Source of the DNA: Amphiplicatus metriothermophilus
Lineage (GTDB): Bacteria; Pseudomonadota; Alphaproteobacteria; Caulobacterales; Parvularculaceae
Reading direction: 5' to 3'
Length of the DNA stretch: 64,000 nucleotides
NCBI RefSeq assembly: GCF_900199215.1
Contig: NZ_FZQA01000007.1
Coordinates: 62,001 to 126,000, forward strand
Shown here: positions 55,709 through 64,000 of the stretch, in pieces
Layout of the letters: each line of letters starts with the position of its first letter
How positions within the stretch are numbered: the stretch's first letter is position 1
The notes under the pieces: model-generated
Databases searched by the model: none
Told to the model about the DNA's origin: nothing
Seen by the model: the letters and a program-made list of their open reading frames with translations, nothing else
Position numbers and translations under genes: made by a program

Positions 55709-56629
55709 TCAGCGGCGCTGCGCGAAACCGGCTAGGACTTCGCAGAACCAGCGGCCCGCCGTCAGGGCCGTGAGGTCGCTCGCGTCGAGCGACGGGTCGA
55801 ACTCCGTCAGATCGACCGCGCGCACCTTGGGATGGGCGCCGGCCGCGCGCGCCGCGGCGAAGAAGTCGCGGACGGGAAGGCCGCCGGCCCGCGCGCCGGG
55901 CGCGCCCGGACATTGCGCCCGGTCGATCACGTCGATGTCGAAATCCACATAGATGGCCTCGCAACGGGCTGAGAGACGAACGAGCGCCCGTTTGACCAGC
56001 GTCGCGGCGCTGGCCTCGAAACAGTCCGTGATCGTATGAACGCCGATCCCGGCCGCCTTCGCCGTCTCGTGCATCCGCCTCGTATTGGCGAAGGGGGCGA
56101 GGCCGATCTGCACGATGTTCTCTCCCGGCAGGCCGTCGTCGAGAAGCGCGCGCACGGGATTGCCGTTGGTCAGACCGCAGTCGAGGTCGCGCAGATCGAA
56201 ATGCGCGTCAAGCGTGACTAGCCCGATCTTCGAAAGATCCGCGCCGAGGCCGTGAACGCCTGGCCGTGTGAGCGCATTGTTGCCGCCGGCGAGAACGACG
56301 AGTCTGTGCGCATCGACCGCACGGCGGACTGCCTCGACGATCAGCGGAAAGGACTGCTCCGGCGTCAGGGTCTTCAGGGCGAGATCGCCGTAATCGGCCA
56401 CAGGAAGCGCCGACAGATCGGTCTCGCTCTCAACATCGTAGACGGAAAATCGTCGCAGGACCTCGCGCAGAATCTTCGGCGCGAGGTCGCAACGACCAGG
56501 GGTGAGCGATTTCTCGCTCTGCGGCGCGCCGATCAACGCAAGCGGACAATCGGCGACGCCCGGCGTCAGCAGCAGATCGGCTGCGGCGCGCCAGCCGCGG
56601 CATTCCGAGGCGTCATGTTCCTGCCCCAT
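55709..56629 (-). CDS. hutG: Formimidoylglutamase-like ureohydrolase (arginase family)
   Basis: About 306 residues of the arginase/agmatinase superfamily. Metal-binding motifs DAHFDLRD (141-148) and [19 protein letters not shown] are intact, but the first motif, usually Gly-Gly-x-His, reads GGNN (115-118). Position opposite hutI and across a HutC operator supports N-formimidoyl-glutamate to glutamate plus formamide, the last step of the four-enzyme histidine route. ATG 56629 follows GGGAGGC; the frame extends upstream to 56707 across the operator, so the shorter start is preferred. Confidence 0.85.
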   Translation of the reverse strand: MGQEHDASECRGWRAAADLLLTPGVADCPLALIGAPQSEKSLTPGRCDLAPKILREVLRRFSVYDVESETDLSALPVADYGDLALKTLTPEQSFPLIVEAVRRAVDAHRLVVLAGGNNALTRPGVHGLGADLSKIGLVTLDAHFDLRDLDCGLTNGNPVRALLDDGLPGENIVQIGLAPFANTRRMHETAKAAGIGVHTITDCFEASAATLVKRALVRLSARCEAIYVDFDIDVIDRAQCPGAPGARAGGLPVRDFFAAARAAGAHPKVRAVDLTEFDPSLDASDLTALTAGRWFCEVLAGFAQRR

Positions 56630-56693
56630 AGAAGCCTCCCCGAAAGAAGCACTGGAAGAAGCGCGGTTGCAGCCCTCTTCCGGCAGGTCTATA

Positions 56694-56709
56694 AGCTGTA
56701 TATACAACT
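56694..56709. promoter_or_regulatory. HutC operator in the hutG-hutI divergent promoter
   Basis: AGCTGTATATACAACT contains the 10-bp palindrome TGTATATACA (56697-56706). This matches the known HutC-type operator of proteobacteria (TTGTATATACAA-like). It lies midway between hutG and hutI, where one bound repressor could control both directions until urocanate releases it. The repressor gene lies downstream of hutI. Confidence 0.8.
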
Positions 56710-56751
56710 TGCCGCCGGCTTGTCATAGCCCTTTGGAGCGCCGCGCGCTGC

Positions 56752-57978
56752 ATGTGGGACCAACTTTATCTTGATCTCCATCTCGCCGTCATGACCGAGG
56801 GCGGCGCAGCCTATGGCGCGATCCGTAACGGCGCGCTCGCGGTGACGGACGGACGCATCGCCTACGCCGGGCGTGCGCGCGACCTGCCGGGAGCGCCGGA
56901 GACGCTCGCGACGCGCGTCGAACGGCTGGGCGGCTCCTGGGTCACGCCGGGGCTTATTGACTGCCACACCCATCTCGTCTTCGCCGGATCGCGCGCTGGC
57001 GAGTTCGAAATGCGTCTTGAGGGCGCGCAGTATGAGGAGATCGCGCGCGCCGGCGGCGGCATACTTTCGACCGTGCGCGCAACTCGCGCGGCGAGCGCCG
57101 AGGCGCTCGTCGCGGCGGCGCGTCCGCGACTCGAGGCGATGATCCGCGCCGGCGTCACGACCGTTGAGATAAAGTCCGGATACGGACTTGAAACCGAGAC
57201 GGAGTTCGCCATGCTGGAAGCGGCGACCCGGCTGGGAGCGGCGTGCGGCGTGCGAGTACGGCGGACGTTTCTCGCCATGCACGCCCTGCCGCCGGAGCAT
57301 AAAGATCGGCGAGCGGATTACGTGCGCCTCGTCTGCGAGGAAATGTTGCCCGAGGCGAAAGCGCGCGGGCTGGTCGACGCCGTCGACGCCTATTGCGAAA
57401 CGATCGGCTTTACGCCGGAGGAGGTCGAAAGGCTGTTCGAGACGGCGCGCGCGCTCGGCCTGCCCGTCAGGCTCCATGCGGAGCAACTGTCCGATCTCGG
57501 CGGCGCCGGACTTGCGGCGCGTTACGGCGCGCTGTCGGCCGATCACCTGGAGTACATCAGCGAAGACGACGTCGCGGCGATGGCGCGCGCGGGAACAGTC
57601 GCCGTGCTGCTGCCCGGGGCCTATTACTTTCTCAACGAAAAGCGTCGCCCGCCCATAGAACTGTTCCGTAAGCACAAGGTGGCGATGGCCGTGGCGACGG
57701 ACTGCAATCCGGGCACCGCGCCTATTGTCTCGCCGACGCTCGCCATGAACATGACCTGCGTGCTGTTCGGCCTGACGCCGGAAGAAGCGCTGGCCGGGAT
57801 GACGCGCAACGCCGCGAAGGCGCTGGGCCTTCAGCGCGAGACCGGCGCGCTCGAGCCCGGAAAGGCCGCCGATTTCGCCGTCTGGCGGGTGAACGAGCCC
57901 GCCGAGCTTTCATACTGGATCGGCGCGGCCGCGCCGGCGCTGGTCGTCGCCGGCGGGCGGGAGGTTCATCGCGCATGA
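56752..57978 (+). CDS. hutI: Imidazolonepropionase
   Basis: A 408-residue amidohydrolase converting imidazolone propionate to N-formimidoyl-glutamate. Metal ligands lie in [20 protein letters not shown] near residue 67, the substrate segment is [20 protein letters not shown], and the second-half ligands are LHAEQLSD and [11 protein letters not shown]. The metal Asp is in [11 protein letters not shown]. Length is standard. Its stop overlaps the hutC start (ATGA), and it is the first gene of the rightward hut operon. Confidence 0.95.
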   Translation: MWDQLYLDLHLAVMTEGGAAYGAIRNGALAVTDGRIAYAGRARDLPGAPETLATRVERLGGSWVTPGLIDCHTHLVFAGSRAGEFEMRLEGAQYEEIARAGGGILSTVRATRAASAEALVAAARPRLEAMIRAGVTTVEIKSGYGLETETEFAMLEAATRLGAACGVRVRRTFLAMHALPPEHKDRRADYVRLVCEEMLPEAKARGLVDAVDAYCETIGFTPEEVERLFETARALGLPVRLHAEQLSDLGGAGLAARYGALSADHLEYISEDDVAAMARAGTVAVLLPGAYYFLNEKRRPPIELFRKHKVAMAVATDCNPGTAPIVSPTLAMNMTCVLFGLTPEEALAGMTRNAAKALGLQRETGALEPGKAADFAVWRVNEPAELSYWIGAAAPALVVAGGREVHRA

Positions 57979-58712
57979 CCGCCACGCCGCTGTATAAGAA
58001 AGTCAAAAACCACATTCTCGCGCGCATCGAGAACGGCGATCTGCCGGTGGACGCGCGCGCGCCGTCGGAGGCGGAGCTTGTTCAGACCCTCGGCGTGTCG
58101 CGCATGACCGCGAACCGGGCGCTCAACGAACTCGCGAAGGAAGGCCTGCTCGTGCGCATCGCCGGCAGCGGCACCTTCGTCGCCGACCGGCGCGCGCGGG
58201 GCGAACTTTTCGCGCTGCGCGACATCGCCGTCGAGCTCGCAGAGCGCGGGCATGAACATTCCGCAGACGTCCTTGTTCAGGAGAAGGTCGCGGCCTCGCG
58301 CGAGGCCGCAGAGGCGTTCGATGAGTCGCCCGGCGCGCCGTTGATCCGCGCGCGCGTGCTGCACCGACGCGACGGCGAGCCGGTGCTTCTTGAAGACCGC
58401 CTCGTCAACGCCGCCGTCGCGCCGGGCTATCTTGACGCCGACCTCGCGAGAACCACGAGCTATCAGTATCTCTCAAGCATCGCGTTGCCGGAGAAGGTCG
58501 AACATGTGGTGCGAGCCGCGGCCGCGCCCGCCGACATCGCGCGTCGGCTCGCCGTCCCTGTCGGCGCGCCGCTTTTGATCGTGCGCCGGCGCACCTGGTC
58601 GCGCGGCCGCGTCGTCTCGACGGCGACGCTTCATTACGCGGGCGACCGCTACGAACTGTCCGGCGTTTTCGGGCCCGACGGCGCCGGCCGGGCGCCCAAC
58701 CGAAAGAGGTGA
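57975..58712 (+). CDS. hutC: Histidine utilisation repressor HutC (GntR/UTRA)
   Basis: A 245-residue GntR-family repressor of the HutC subfamily. The winged helix ([20 protein letters not shown], then [20 protein letters not shown], about 23-62) is followed by a UTRA effector domain, which in HutC binds urocanate. [20 protein letters not shown] and [20 protein letters not shown] are subfamily features. It is coupled to hutI by ATGA and ends just before hutU. The TGTATATACA palindrome 1.3 kb upstream is its evident target, so it should control its own operon. Confidence 0.92.
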   Translation: MTATPLYKKVKNHILARIENGDLPVDARAPSEAELVQTLGVSRMTANRALNELAKEGLLVRIAGSGTFVADRRARGELFALRDIAVELAERGHEHSADVLVQEKVAASREAAEAFDESPGAPLIRARVLHRRDGEPVLLEDRLVNAAVAPGYLDADLARTTSYQYLSSIALPEKVEHVVRAAAAPADIARRLAVPVGAPLLIVRRRTWSRGRVVSTATLHYAGDRYELSGVFGPDGAGRAPNRKR

Positions 58713-58715
58713 GTC

Positions 58716-60395
58716 ATGAGCGAACGCCGTTTCGCCAACGCCCGCACGGTGCGTCCCCGGAAAGGACCGAAAATCAAGGCCAGATACTGGACCACGGAAG
58801 CGCCGGTCCGGATGCTGATGAACAATCTCTCGCCTGACGTCGCCGAGCGCCCTGAAGAGCTCGTGGTCTATGGGGGCGTCGGGCGGGCCGCGCGGGACTG
58901 GGCTTGTTTCGACAAGATCGTCGAGACGCTGGAGCGGCTTGAAGAGGACGAAACCCTGCTCGTCCAGTCGGGCAAGCCCGTCGGCGTGTTCAAGACCCAC
59001 GCCGACGCGCCGCGCGTCCTCATCGCCAATTCCAATCTCGTGCCGCGATGGGCGACTTGGGCTCATTTCAGCGAGCTCGACCGCAAGGGCCTCATGATGT
59101 ACGGCCAGATGACCGCTGGCTCCTGGATCTATATCGGCTCTCAGGGCATCGTTCAGGGTACGTATGAAACATTCAAGGAGGCGGGACGACGCCATTACGG
59201 CGGCGACCTCAGGGGCCGCTGGATCCTGACCGCCGGGCTTGGCGGCATGGGCGGCGCGCAGCCGCTCGCCGCGGTCATGGCCGGCGCGTGCTCGCTCGTC
59301 GTGGAATGCGATCCTGAGCGCATCGCCTTTCGTCAGCGAACAGGCTATCTGGACGAACGGACGGAAAGCCTGGACGAAGCGCTCGTCATGATCGAACGCT
59401 GGACGGCTGCGGGCGAAGCGAAATCCGTCGGGCTTCTCGGCAACGCCGCCGACACCGTTCCCGAGCTCTATCGCCGCGGCGTCAGACCCGATCTGGTGAC
59501 GGACCAGACTTCGGCGCATGATCCCGTCAACGGTTATCTGCCGAAGGGATGGAGCCTCGGCGAGTGGCGCGAAAGGCGCGAGCGCGACCCGAAGGCGGTC
59601 GAGCGCGCAGCTCGTGCGTCGATGCGCGAGCATGTCGCGGCGATGGTCGCCTACTGGAACGACAGCGTTCCCGTCGTCGATTACGGCAACAACATTCGCC
59701 AGGTCGCGAAGGAGGAAGGGCTCGAAGACGCCTTCGCCTTTCCGGGCTTCGTGCCGGCCTATATTCGCCCGCTATTCTGTCGCGGGATCGGACCGTTCCG
59801 TTGGGCGGCGCTGTCAGGCGATCCCGAGGACATCTATCGCACCGACGAGAAGGTGAAAGAGCTGACCCCGGACGATCCGCATCTCCATCAATGGCTCGAC
59901 ATGGCGCGCCGGCGCATCCGATTTCAGGAGCTGCCGGCGCGCATCTGCTGGGTCGGGCTCGGCCAGCGCCATCGTCTCGGCCTCGCCTTCAACGAGATGG
60001 TCGCGAAAGGCGAGCTCAAGGCGCCGGTGGTCATCGGGCGCGATCATCTCGACTCCGGTTCGGTGGCGAGCCCCAATCGCGAGACCGAAGGCATGAAGGA
60101 CGGCTCCGACGCAGTCTCCGACTGGCCGATTCTGAACGCCCTGCTCAACACGGCGTCTGGAGCGACCTGGGTGTCGTTCCATCATGGCGGCGGCGTCGGC
60201 ATGGGGTTTTCCCAGCACGCCGGAGTCGTCATCGTCGCCGACGGGACGCAGGCCGCCGCGCGTCGTCTCGCGCGAGTGCTGTGGAACGATCCGGCGACGG
60301 GGGTGATGCGTCACGCCGACGCCGGCTATGAAGATGCGATCGCCTGCGCGCGCGCCCACGGCCTCGACCTGCCGATGATCGGAGGGGGCGCATGA
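58716..60395 (+). CDS. hutU: Urocanate hydratase
   Basis: A 559-residue urocanase that hydrates urocanate to imidazolone propionate with NAD as an electrophilic cofactor. [20 protein letters not shown], the dinucleotide site [40 protein letters not shown] (conserved Cys) and [15 protein letters not shown] are standard. It is full-length for the family. Its stop overlaps the hutH start by ATGA. Confidence 0.97.
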   Translation: MSERRFANARTVRPRKGPKIKARYWTTEAPVRMLMNNLSPDVAERPEELVVYGGVGRAARDWACFDKIVETLERLEEDETLLVQSGKPVGVFKTHADAPRVLIANSNLVPRWATWAHFSELDRKGLMMYGQMTAGSWIYIGSQGIVQGTYETFKEAGRRHYGGDLRGRWILTAGLGGMGGAQPLAAVMAGACSLVVECDPERIAFRQRTGYLDERTESLDEALVMIERWTAAGEAKSVGLLGNAADTVPELYRRGVRPDLVTDQTSAHDPVNGYLPKGWSLGEWRERRERDPKAVERAARASMREHVAAMVAYWNDSVPVVDYGNNIRQVAKEEGLEDAFAFPGFVPAYIRPLFCRGIGPFRWAALSGDPEDIYRTDEKVKELTPDDPHLHQWLDMARRRIRFQELPARICWVGLGQRHRLGLAFNEMVAKGELKAPVVIGRDHLDSGSVASPNRETEGMKDGSDAVSDWPILNALLNTASGATWVSFHHGGGVGMGFSQHAGVVIVADGTQAAARRLARVLWNDPATGVMRHADAGYEDAIACARAHGLDLPMIGGGA

Positions 60396-61933
60396 GCGAT
60401 GCGGTGATCCTCAATCCCGGCGAGACGCGCCTGGGCGAATTGCGCGCCATATGGAGCGGCGCCGGCGTCGATCTCGACGCCGCGGCGTGGCGCGCGGTCG
60501 ACGCGGGCGCGGACTCGATCGGGCGCATCGTCGCCTCCGGCAAGACGGTCTACGGCGTCAACACCGGCTTCGGCCTGCTTGCGCAGACGCGCATCGACGA
60601 CGGCCGGCTCGCCGAGCTGCAGCGAAATCTCGTCATGTCGCACGCCTGCGGGCTCGGACCGGACCTGTCGCGCGAAATCGTCCGTCTACTGATGGCGCTC
60701 AAGGTCATCGGGCTCGCCCGCGGCTATTCGGGCGCGAGCCGCGCCGTCATCCGGCAACTTCTGTCGATGCTGGAGCGCGAGGCGATCCCCTGCATTCCGG
60801 CGCAGGGCTCGGTCGGTGCTTCGGGCGATCTTGCGCCGCTCGCTCACCTGACGGCGGCGATGATGGGGGTCGGCAAGATCGCCGTGAAGGGCGTCGCGAT
60901 GCCGGCGGCGGAAGCGCTTGCCAAGGTCGATCTCGCCCCGCTTGCGCTCGGACCGAAAGAGGGACTGGCGCTGCTCAACGGCACGCAGGTCTCGACCGCG
61001 ATCGCGCTCGACGCGCTGTTCGTCGCGCGCAACGTTTTCGCCTCGGCGCTTGTCGCCGGAGCGCTGTCGGTCGACGCGCTGCAGGGCTCCGATGCGCCGT
61101 TCGATCCGCGTCTCAACGCCCTGCGCGGCCAGCCGGGCCAGATTCGCGTCGCAGCCTTTTTGAAGGCGGCGATGGAGGGCAGCGAAATCCGCCGGTCTCA
61201 TATCGAGTGCGACCGCGTGCAGGACCCTTACTCCTTCCGCTGCCAGCCGCAGGTGATGGGCGCCTGCCTGGATCTTCTGGAAGCCGCCGCGCGCACGCTT
61301 GAGATCGAATCGAACGCGGTCAGCGATAATCCGATCATCTTTCCCGATACGGACGAGGCGGTCTCGGGCGGGAATTTCCACGCCCAGCCGGTCGCTTTCG
61401 CCGCCGACCAGATCGTCATGGCGATGTGCGAGGCGGGTTCGATCTCGGAGCGCCGGATCGCCGTGCTGGTCGATCCGAAGATGAGCGGGATGCCGGCCTT
61501 CCTCGTCGAGGACGGCGGGGTCAATTCCGGCTTCATGATCCCGCAGGTGACGGCCGCGGCGCTGGTCGCGGAGAACCGTTCGCTCGCCTTTCCAGCGAGC
61601 GTCGATTCGGTGCCGACTTCAGCCAATCAGGAGGATCACGTCTCGATGGCGACCGGCGCGGCGCGCAAGGCCGACCAAGTCGCCCGCAACGCCGCCGGCG
61701 TGATCGCCGTGGAGCTGATGGCCGCCGCGCAAGGAATCGACTTCCACGCCCCCTGCAAGACGTCGCCGGCGCTGCAGGACGTCCATGCCTTGATTCGTCA
61801 GCAGACGGCGTTTCTCGCGCGCGACCGTTACCTAGCGGACGAAATGGCGTCGTTGCGGAAGATCGTCGCTGCGGGAGAGCTGTTGTCGTCGCCGGCCGTC
61901 GCGCGCCTGTCCGGGGCGCTCTTTTCCGCCTAG
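60392..61933 (+). CDS. hutH: Histidine ammonia-lyase
   Basis: A 513-residue lyase that removes ammonia from histidine to give urocanate. The self-processing Ala-Ser-Gly (143-145, in [15 protein letters not shown]) forms the MIO electrophile; [11 protein letters not shown] near 54 and [18 protein letters not shown] are family signatures. It is the last gene of the rightward hut operon. Its TAG stop is interleaved with the TAG stop of the convergent SulP gene in a shared CTAG. Confidence 0.97.
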   Translation: MSDAVILNPGETRLGELRAIWSGAGVDLDAAAWRAVDAGADSIGRIVASGKTVYGVNTGFGLLAQTRIDDGRLAELQRNLVMSHACGLGPDLSREIVRLLMALKVIGLARGYSGASRAVIRQLLSMLEREAIPCIPAQGSVGASGDLAPLAHLTAAMMGVGKIAVKGVAMPAAEALAKVDLAPLALGPKEGLALLNGTQVSTAIALDALFVARNVFASALVAGALSVDALQGSDAPFDPRLNALRGQPGQIRVAAFLKAAMEGSEIRRSHIECDRVQDPYSFRCQPQVMGACLDLLEAAARTLEIESNAVSDNPIIFPDTDEAVSGGNFHAQPVAFAADQIVMAMCEAGSISERRIAVLVDPKMSGMPAFLVEDGGVNSGFMIPQVTAAALVAENRSLAFPASVDSVPTSANQEDHVSMATGAARKADQVARNAAGVIAVELMAAAQGIDFHAPCKTSPALQDVHALIRQQTAFLARDRYLADEMASLRKIVAAGELLSSPAVARLSGALFSA

Positions 61934-63708
61934 CGGACGAGGCCTTTCCGTTCGGCGAGAAATTGCGGCTCCGGCTTCGCCGTCAGAGTCCGGCGCGTAA
62001 GCTCGGGAGCGAGGATCGACATGGCGCCGAATTGCGTCAGGAACACGCGCCCGGTCAGACGTTCGAGAAAATGCGACCGTTGCAGCCTGTCCATGACAGG
62101 CCCCTTCACTTCAGACAGATGAAAGGTCACGCCGGCGTCTTTCAAGCGCTCGTTAATCGACTCAAGCGCTTCAAGACCGCTTGCGTCGATCTCGTTCACC
62201 GCCGGGCACATCAGAACGAAGTGTTTCACTGTCGGACGCTCTGCGATGAGCTTGTAAATCCGGTCTTCGAGATACCGCGCATTGGCGAAATACAGGCTTT
62301 CATCGACGCGTAAGGTCAGCACCTCAGGGCTGACGACGACTTTATGGCGTTCCATGTTGCGGAAATGCTCCGTACCCGGCGCCTGACCGACAACCGCTGT
62401 ATGCGGATAGCTCGTGCGGCGTATATGCAGTACTAATGAGAGAATGACGCCCGCCAGGACGCCGGCTTCGACGCCGAAGGAAAGCGTGCCGCCGATCGTG
62501 GCGGCCATGGCGGCGAAGTCGCTCTTTGAATACCGCCAGACGCGCCCCAAGGCGCGCGCGTCCACCAGCGAAAGCACGGCGACGATGATCGTAGCGGCTA
62601 ACGTGGCTTGCGGAAGACGCTGAAGAAAGGGCGTCAGATAGAGCGCGGCGAGGAGGATGCCCGCCGCAGTGAAGGCGCTCGCCGCCGGCGTGCGCGCGCC
62701 TGCGTCGAAATTCACCACAGATCGCGCGAAACCGCCCGTCACGGGATAGCCGCCGGTGAAACCAGCCGCGAGATTCGACGCGCCGAGGGCGATAAGCTCC
62801 TGATCGGAATCAATGCGCTGGCGTTTCTTGGCGGCGAGAGTCTGCGCCACAGACACTGACTCGACGAAGCCGATAATGCTGATGAGCGCCGCCGGTCCGG
62901 CGAGCTGCGCCCATAGTTGCGGTTCGATGCGCGGCGGCGTCAGGGGCGGCAGCCCATGCGGAATGGCGCCGACTACGGCGACGCCCGTTGCATCGAGATC
63001 GAAAAGTGTCGTCGCGCCGATCGCCGCGACGACGGCCGCGATGGGGCCGAGCCGCGACAAGAGATCGGCCGAGCGAGGGCCTATTCCGACAGTGACGAGC
63101 AGAGGCTTTAGGCCCGTTCTCGCCCAGAATAGAAAGGCGAGGGAAGCAAGGCCGATAAGGAGCGTCAACGCATCCGCGTCCGCGATTCGCGCCGCGAGAG
63201 CCGGCGCGATCTCGACGAGCGTGTGTCCGTCGGCGTCGACGCCGAGAATGTGCTTGAGCTGGCTCGCCGCGATCAGCAGGCTGGAGGCGAAGATGAAGCC
63301 CGAAATGACCGGATGGCTCAAGAAGTTCGCCAGCGCGCCGAGGCGGAAAAGCCCGAGCGCCAGAAGGATAAGCCCTGACAAGACGGCGAGAGCGAGCGCG
63401 GCGGAGATATAGTCCGACGATCCCGGTTCGGCGACGCGCCCGATCGCGGCGGCGGTCATCAGCGAGATCACGGCGACGGGGCCGACGGCGAGCGCGCGGC
63501 TCGTGCCGAAAAGGGCGTAAGCGACGAGCGGCGCCATGCTGGCATAGAGTCCGACTTGCGGCGGCAGTCCGGCGAGAAGCGCATAGGCCAAAGACTGCGG
63601 TATAAGCATGATTGTAACGATCGCCGCGGCGAGGAGGTCGCTCGCCAGCGTCGCGCGGTCATAGCTGCGCGCCCATTCGAGGAAAGGAAGATATCGTCTC
63701 AAAAGCAC
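61930..63708 (-). CDS. SulP family inorganic anion transporter with STAS domain
   Basis: A 592-residue SLC26/SulP protein. The membrane part begins SDLLAAAIVTIMLIPQSLAY, followed by LAGLPPQVGLYASMAPLVAY, the family signature near residue 28. A C-terminal STAS domain (about 440-570) contains VLMCPAVNEIDASGLEALES. Substrates in the family include sulfate, bicarbonate and dicarboxylates. GTG 63708 is the start. The upstream neighbour, a persulfide-dioxygenase-like hydrolase, makes sulfate or sulfite handling plausible but not proven. Confidence 0.92.
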   Translation of the reverse strand: MLLRRYLPFLEWARSYDRATLASDLLAAAIVTIMLIPQSLAYALLAGLPPQVGLYASMAPLVAYALFGTSRALAVGPVAVISLMTAAAIGRVAEPGSSDYISAALALAVLSGLILLALGLFRLGALANFLSHPVISGFIFASSLLIAASQLKHILGVDADGHTLVEIAPALAARIADADALTLLIGLASLAFLFWARTGLKPLLVTVGIGPRSADLLSRLGPIAAVVAAIGATTLFDLDATGVAVVGAIPHGLPPLTPPRIEPQLWAQLAGPAALISIIGFVESVSVAQTLAAKKRQRIDSDQELIALGASNLAAGFTGGYPVTGGFARSVVNFDAGARTPAASAFTAAGILLAALYLTPFLQRLPQATLAATIIVAVLSLVDARALGRVWRYSKSDFAAMAATIGGTLSFGVEAGVLAGVILSLVLHIRRTSYPHTAVVGQAPGTEHFRNMERHKVVVSPEVLTLRVDESLYFANARYLEDRIYKLIAERPTVKHFVLMCPAVNEIDASGLEALESINERLKDAGVTFHLSEVKGPVMDRLQRSHFLERLTGRVFLTQFGAMSILAPELTRRTLTAKPEPQFLAERKGLVR

Positions 63709-63718
63709 GGCGCGCCGA

Positions 63719-64000
63719 TCAGAACTTGTTCAGCGGCAATTTCAGATACCGCACCCCGTTGTCTTCGGGGTCCGGCAGGCGTCCGGCGCGCATGTTGACC
63801 TGCACCGAGGGCAGGATCAGCCGCGGCATGGCGAGGGTCTTGTCGCGCATCGTCCGCATGGCGACGAACTCGTCCTCGCTGACGCCCTCGCGCGCATGGA
63901 TGTTGCTGCGCTTCTGCTCGCCGACGGTCGTCTCCCAACGATATTCGTCGCGTCCCGGGGCCTTGTAGTCATGACAGAGAAACATGCGCGTCTCGTCAGG
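63719..64000 (-). CDS. MBL-fold metallo-hydrolase, persulfide dioxygenase-like (5' part outside window)
   Basis: The C-terminal 93 residues of a metallo-beta-lactamase-fold protein entering from the right edge. LCHDYKAPGRDEYRWETTVG supplies the His-Asp metal motif, and SNIHAREGVSEDEFVAMRTM plus PRLILPSVQVNMRAGRLPDP are characteristic of glyoxalase-II-like persulfide dioxygenases (ETHE1/Blh relatives). The stop lies ten bases before the SulP start, so the two are probably co-transcribed. An internal ATG at 63985 is not the real start because homology continues upstream of it. Confidence 0.82.
   Translation of the reverse strand, partial: PDETRMFLCHDYKAPGRDEYRWETTVGEQKRSNIHAREGVSEDEFVAMRTMRDKTLAMPRLILPSVQVNMRAGRLPDPEDNGVRYLKLPLNKF

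Noticed and set aside
1-64000. CRISPR array, tRNA or rRNA genes, insertion sequences, prophage
   Set aside because: No regularly spaced repeats, cloverleaf-like or rRNA sequence, transposase or integrase frames were seen on reading both strands.

Overview
The window looks like chromosomal DNA of a GC-rich alphaproteobacterium. The signs are the rsmA-pdxA-surA-lptD-lptG-lptF|pepA block, a Caulobacter-type TonB receptor, many 4-bp ATGA gene overlaps and frequent GTG/TTG starts. A Parvularcula/Hyphomonas/Caulobacter-like relative is my guess from gene style only. I found no rRNA, tRNA, CRISPR array, insertion sequence or phage gene.

Region 1 (1-23885) is an arabinan/arabinose utilisation island. 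One leftward operon runs ABC ATPase, two permeases, lipoprotein solute-binding protein, cytoplasmic GH51 arabinofuranosidase and an SMP-30 lactonase cut by the window edge. Opposite lie a secreted aldose 1-epimerase and an IlvD/Edd sugar-acid dehydratase. A second leftward operon holds a ketoglutarate-semialdehyde dehydrogenase, an FAH-fold ketodeoxy-sugar-acid dehydratase, a Gfo/Idh sugar dehydrogenase, a secreted GH51 and a lipoprotein GH127. To the right come a secreted GH43, a sodium:sugar symporter, a FadR-type GntR regulator and a TonB-dependent receptor. Together they give every step from arabinofuranose polymers to 2-oxoglutarate by a non-phosphorylative (Weimberg-type) route. Three transport genes are broken as read: both ABC permeases carry one in-frame stop each, and the TonB receptor has a one-base frameshift. 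The enzymes are all intact. Related AT-rich motifs sit before the ABC operon, before GH43 and before the regulator, suggesting one regulon.

Region 2 (23946-34760) is housekeeping: rsmA, pdxA, surA, lptD, lptG and lptF on the minus strand, then divergent pepA and a DedA-family gene. lptD has no ATG/GTG/TTG that would include its signal peptide; a CTG with a strong Shine-Dalgarno fits.

Region 3 (34760-41553) is a valine-degradation run (acyl-CoA dehydrogenase, 3-hydroxyisobutyryl-CoA hydrolase, 3-hydroxyisobutyrate dehydrogenase) with an EVE-domain gene inside it, then an Atm1-type ABC exporter and a DUF3137 protein. Three consecutive intergenic gaps here carry long imperfect hairpins built of short TAG-containing units.

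Region 4 (41557-55628) is mixed: a hybrid sensor kinase, a TadE/TadG pair, dusA, a TauE/SafE permease, a glycosyltransferase-like gene, a host-attachment-family gene, a thiolase, glutaryl-CoA dehydrogenase, DUF924 and glpK.

Region 5 (55709-61933) is a histidine utilisation locus: hutG on the minus strand, divergent from hutI-hutC-hutU-hutH, with a consensus-like HutC operator between them. The window closes with a SulP transporter and the C-terminus of a metallo-beta-lactamase-fold hydrolase.
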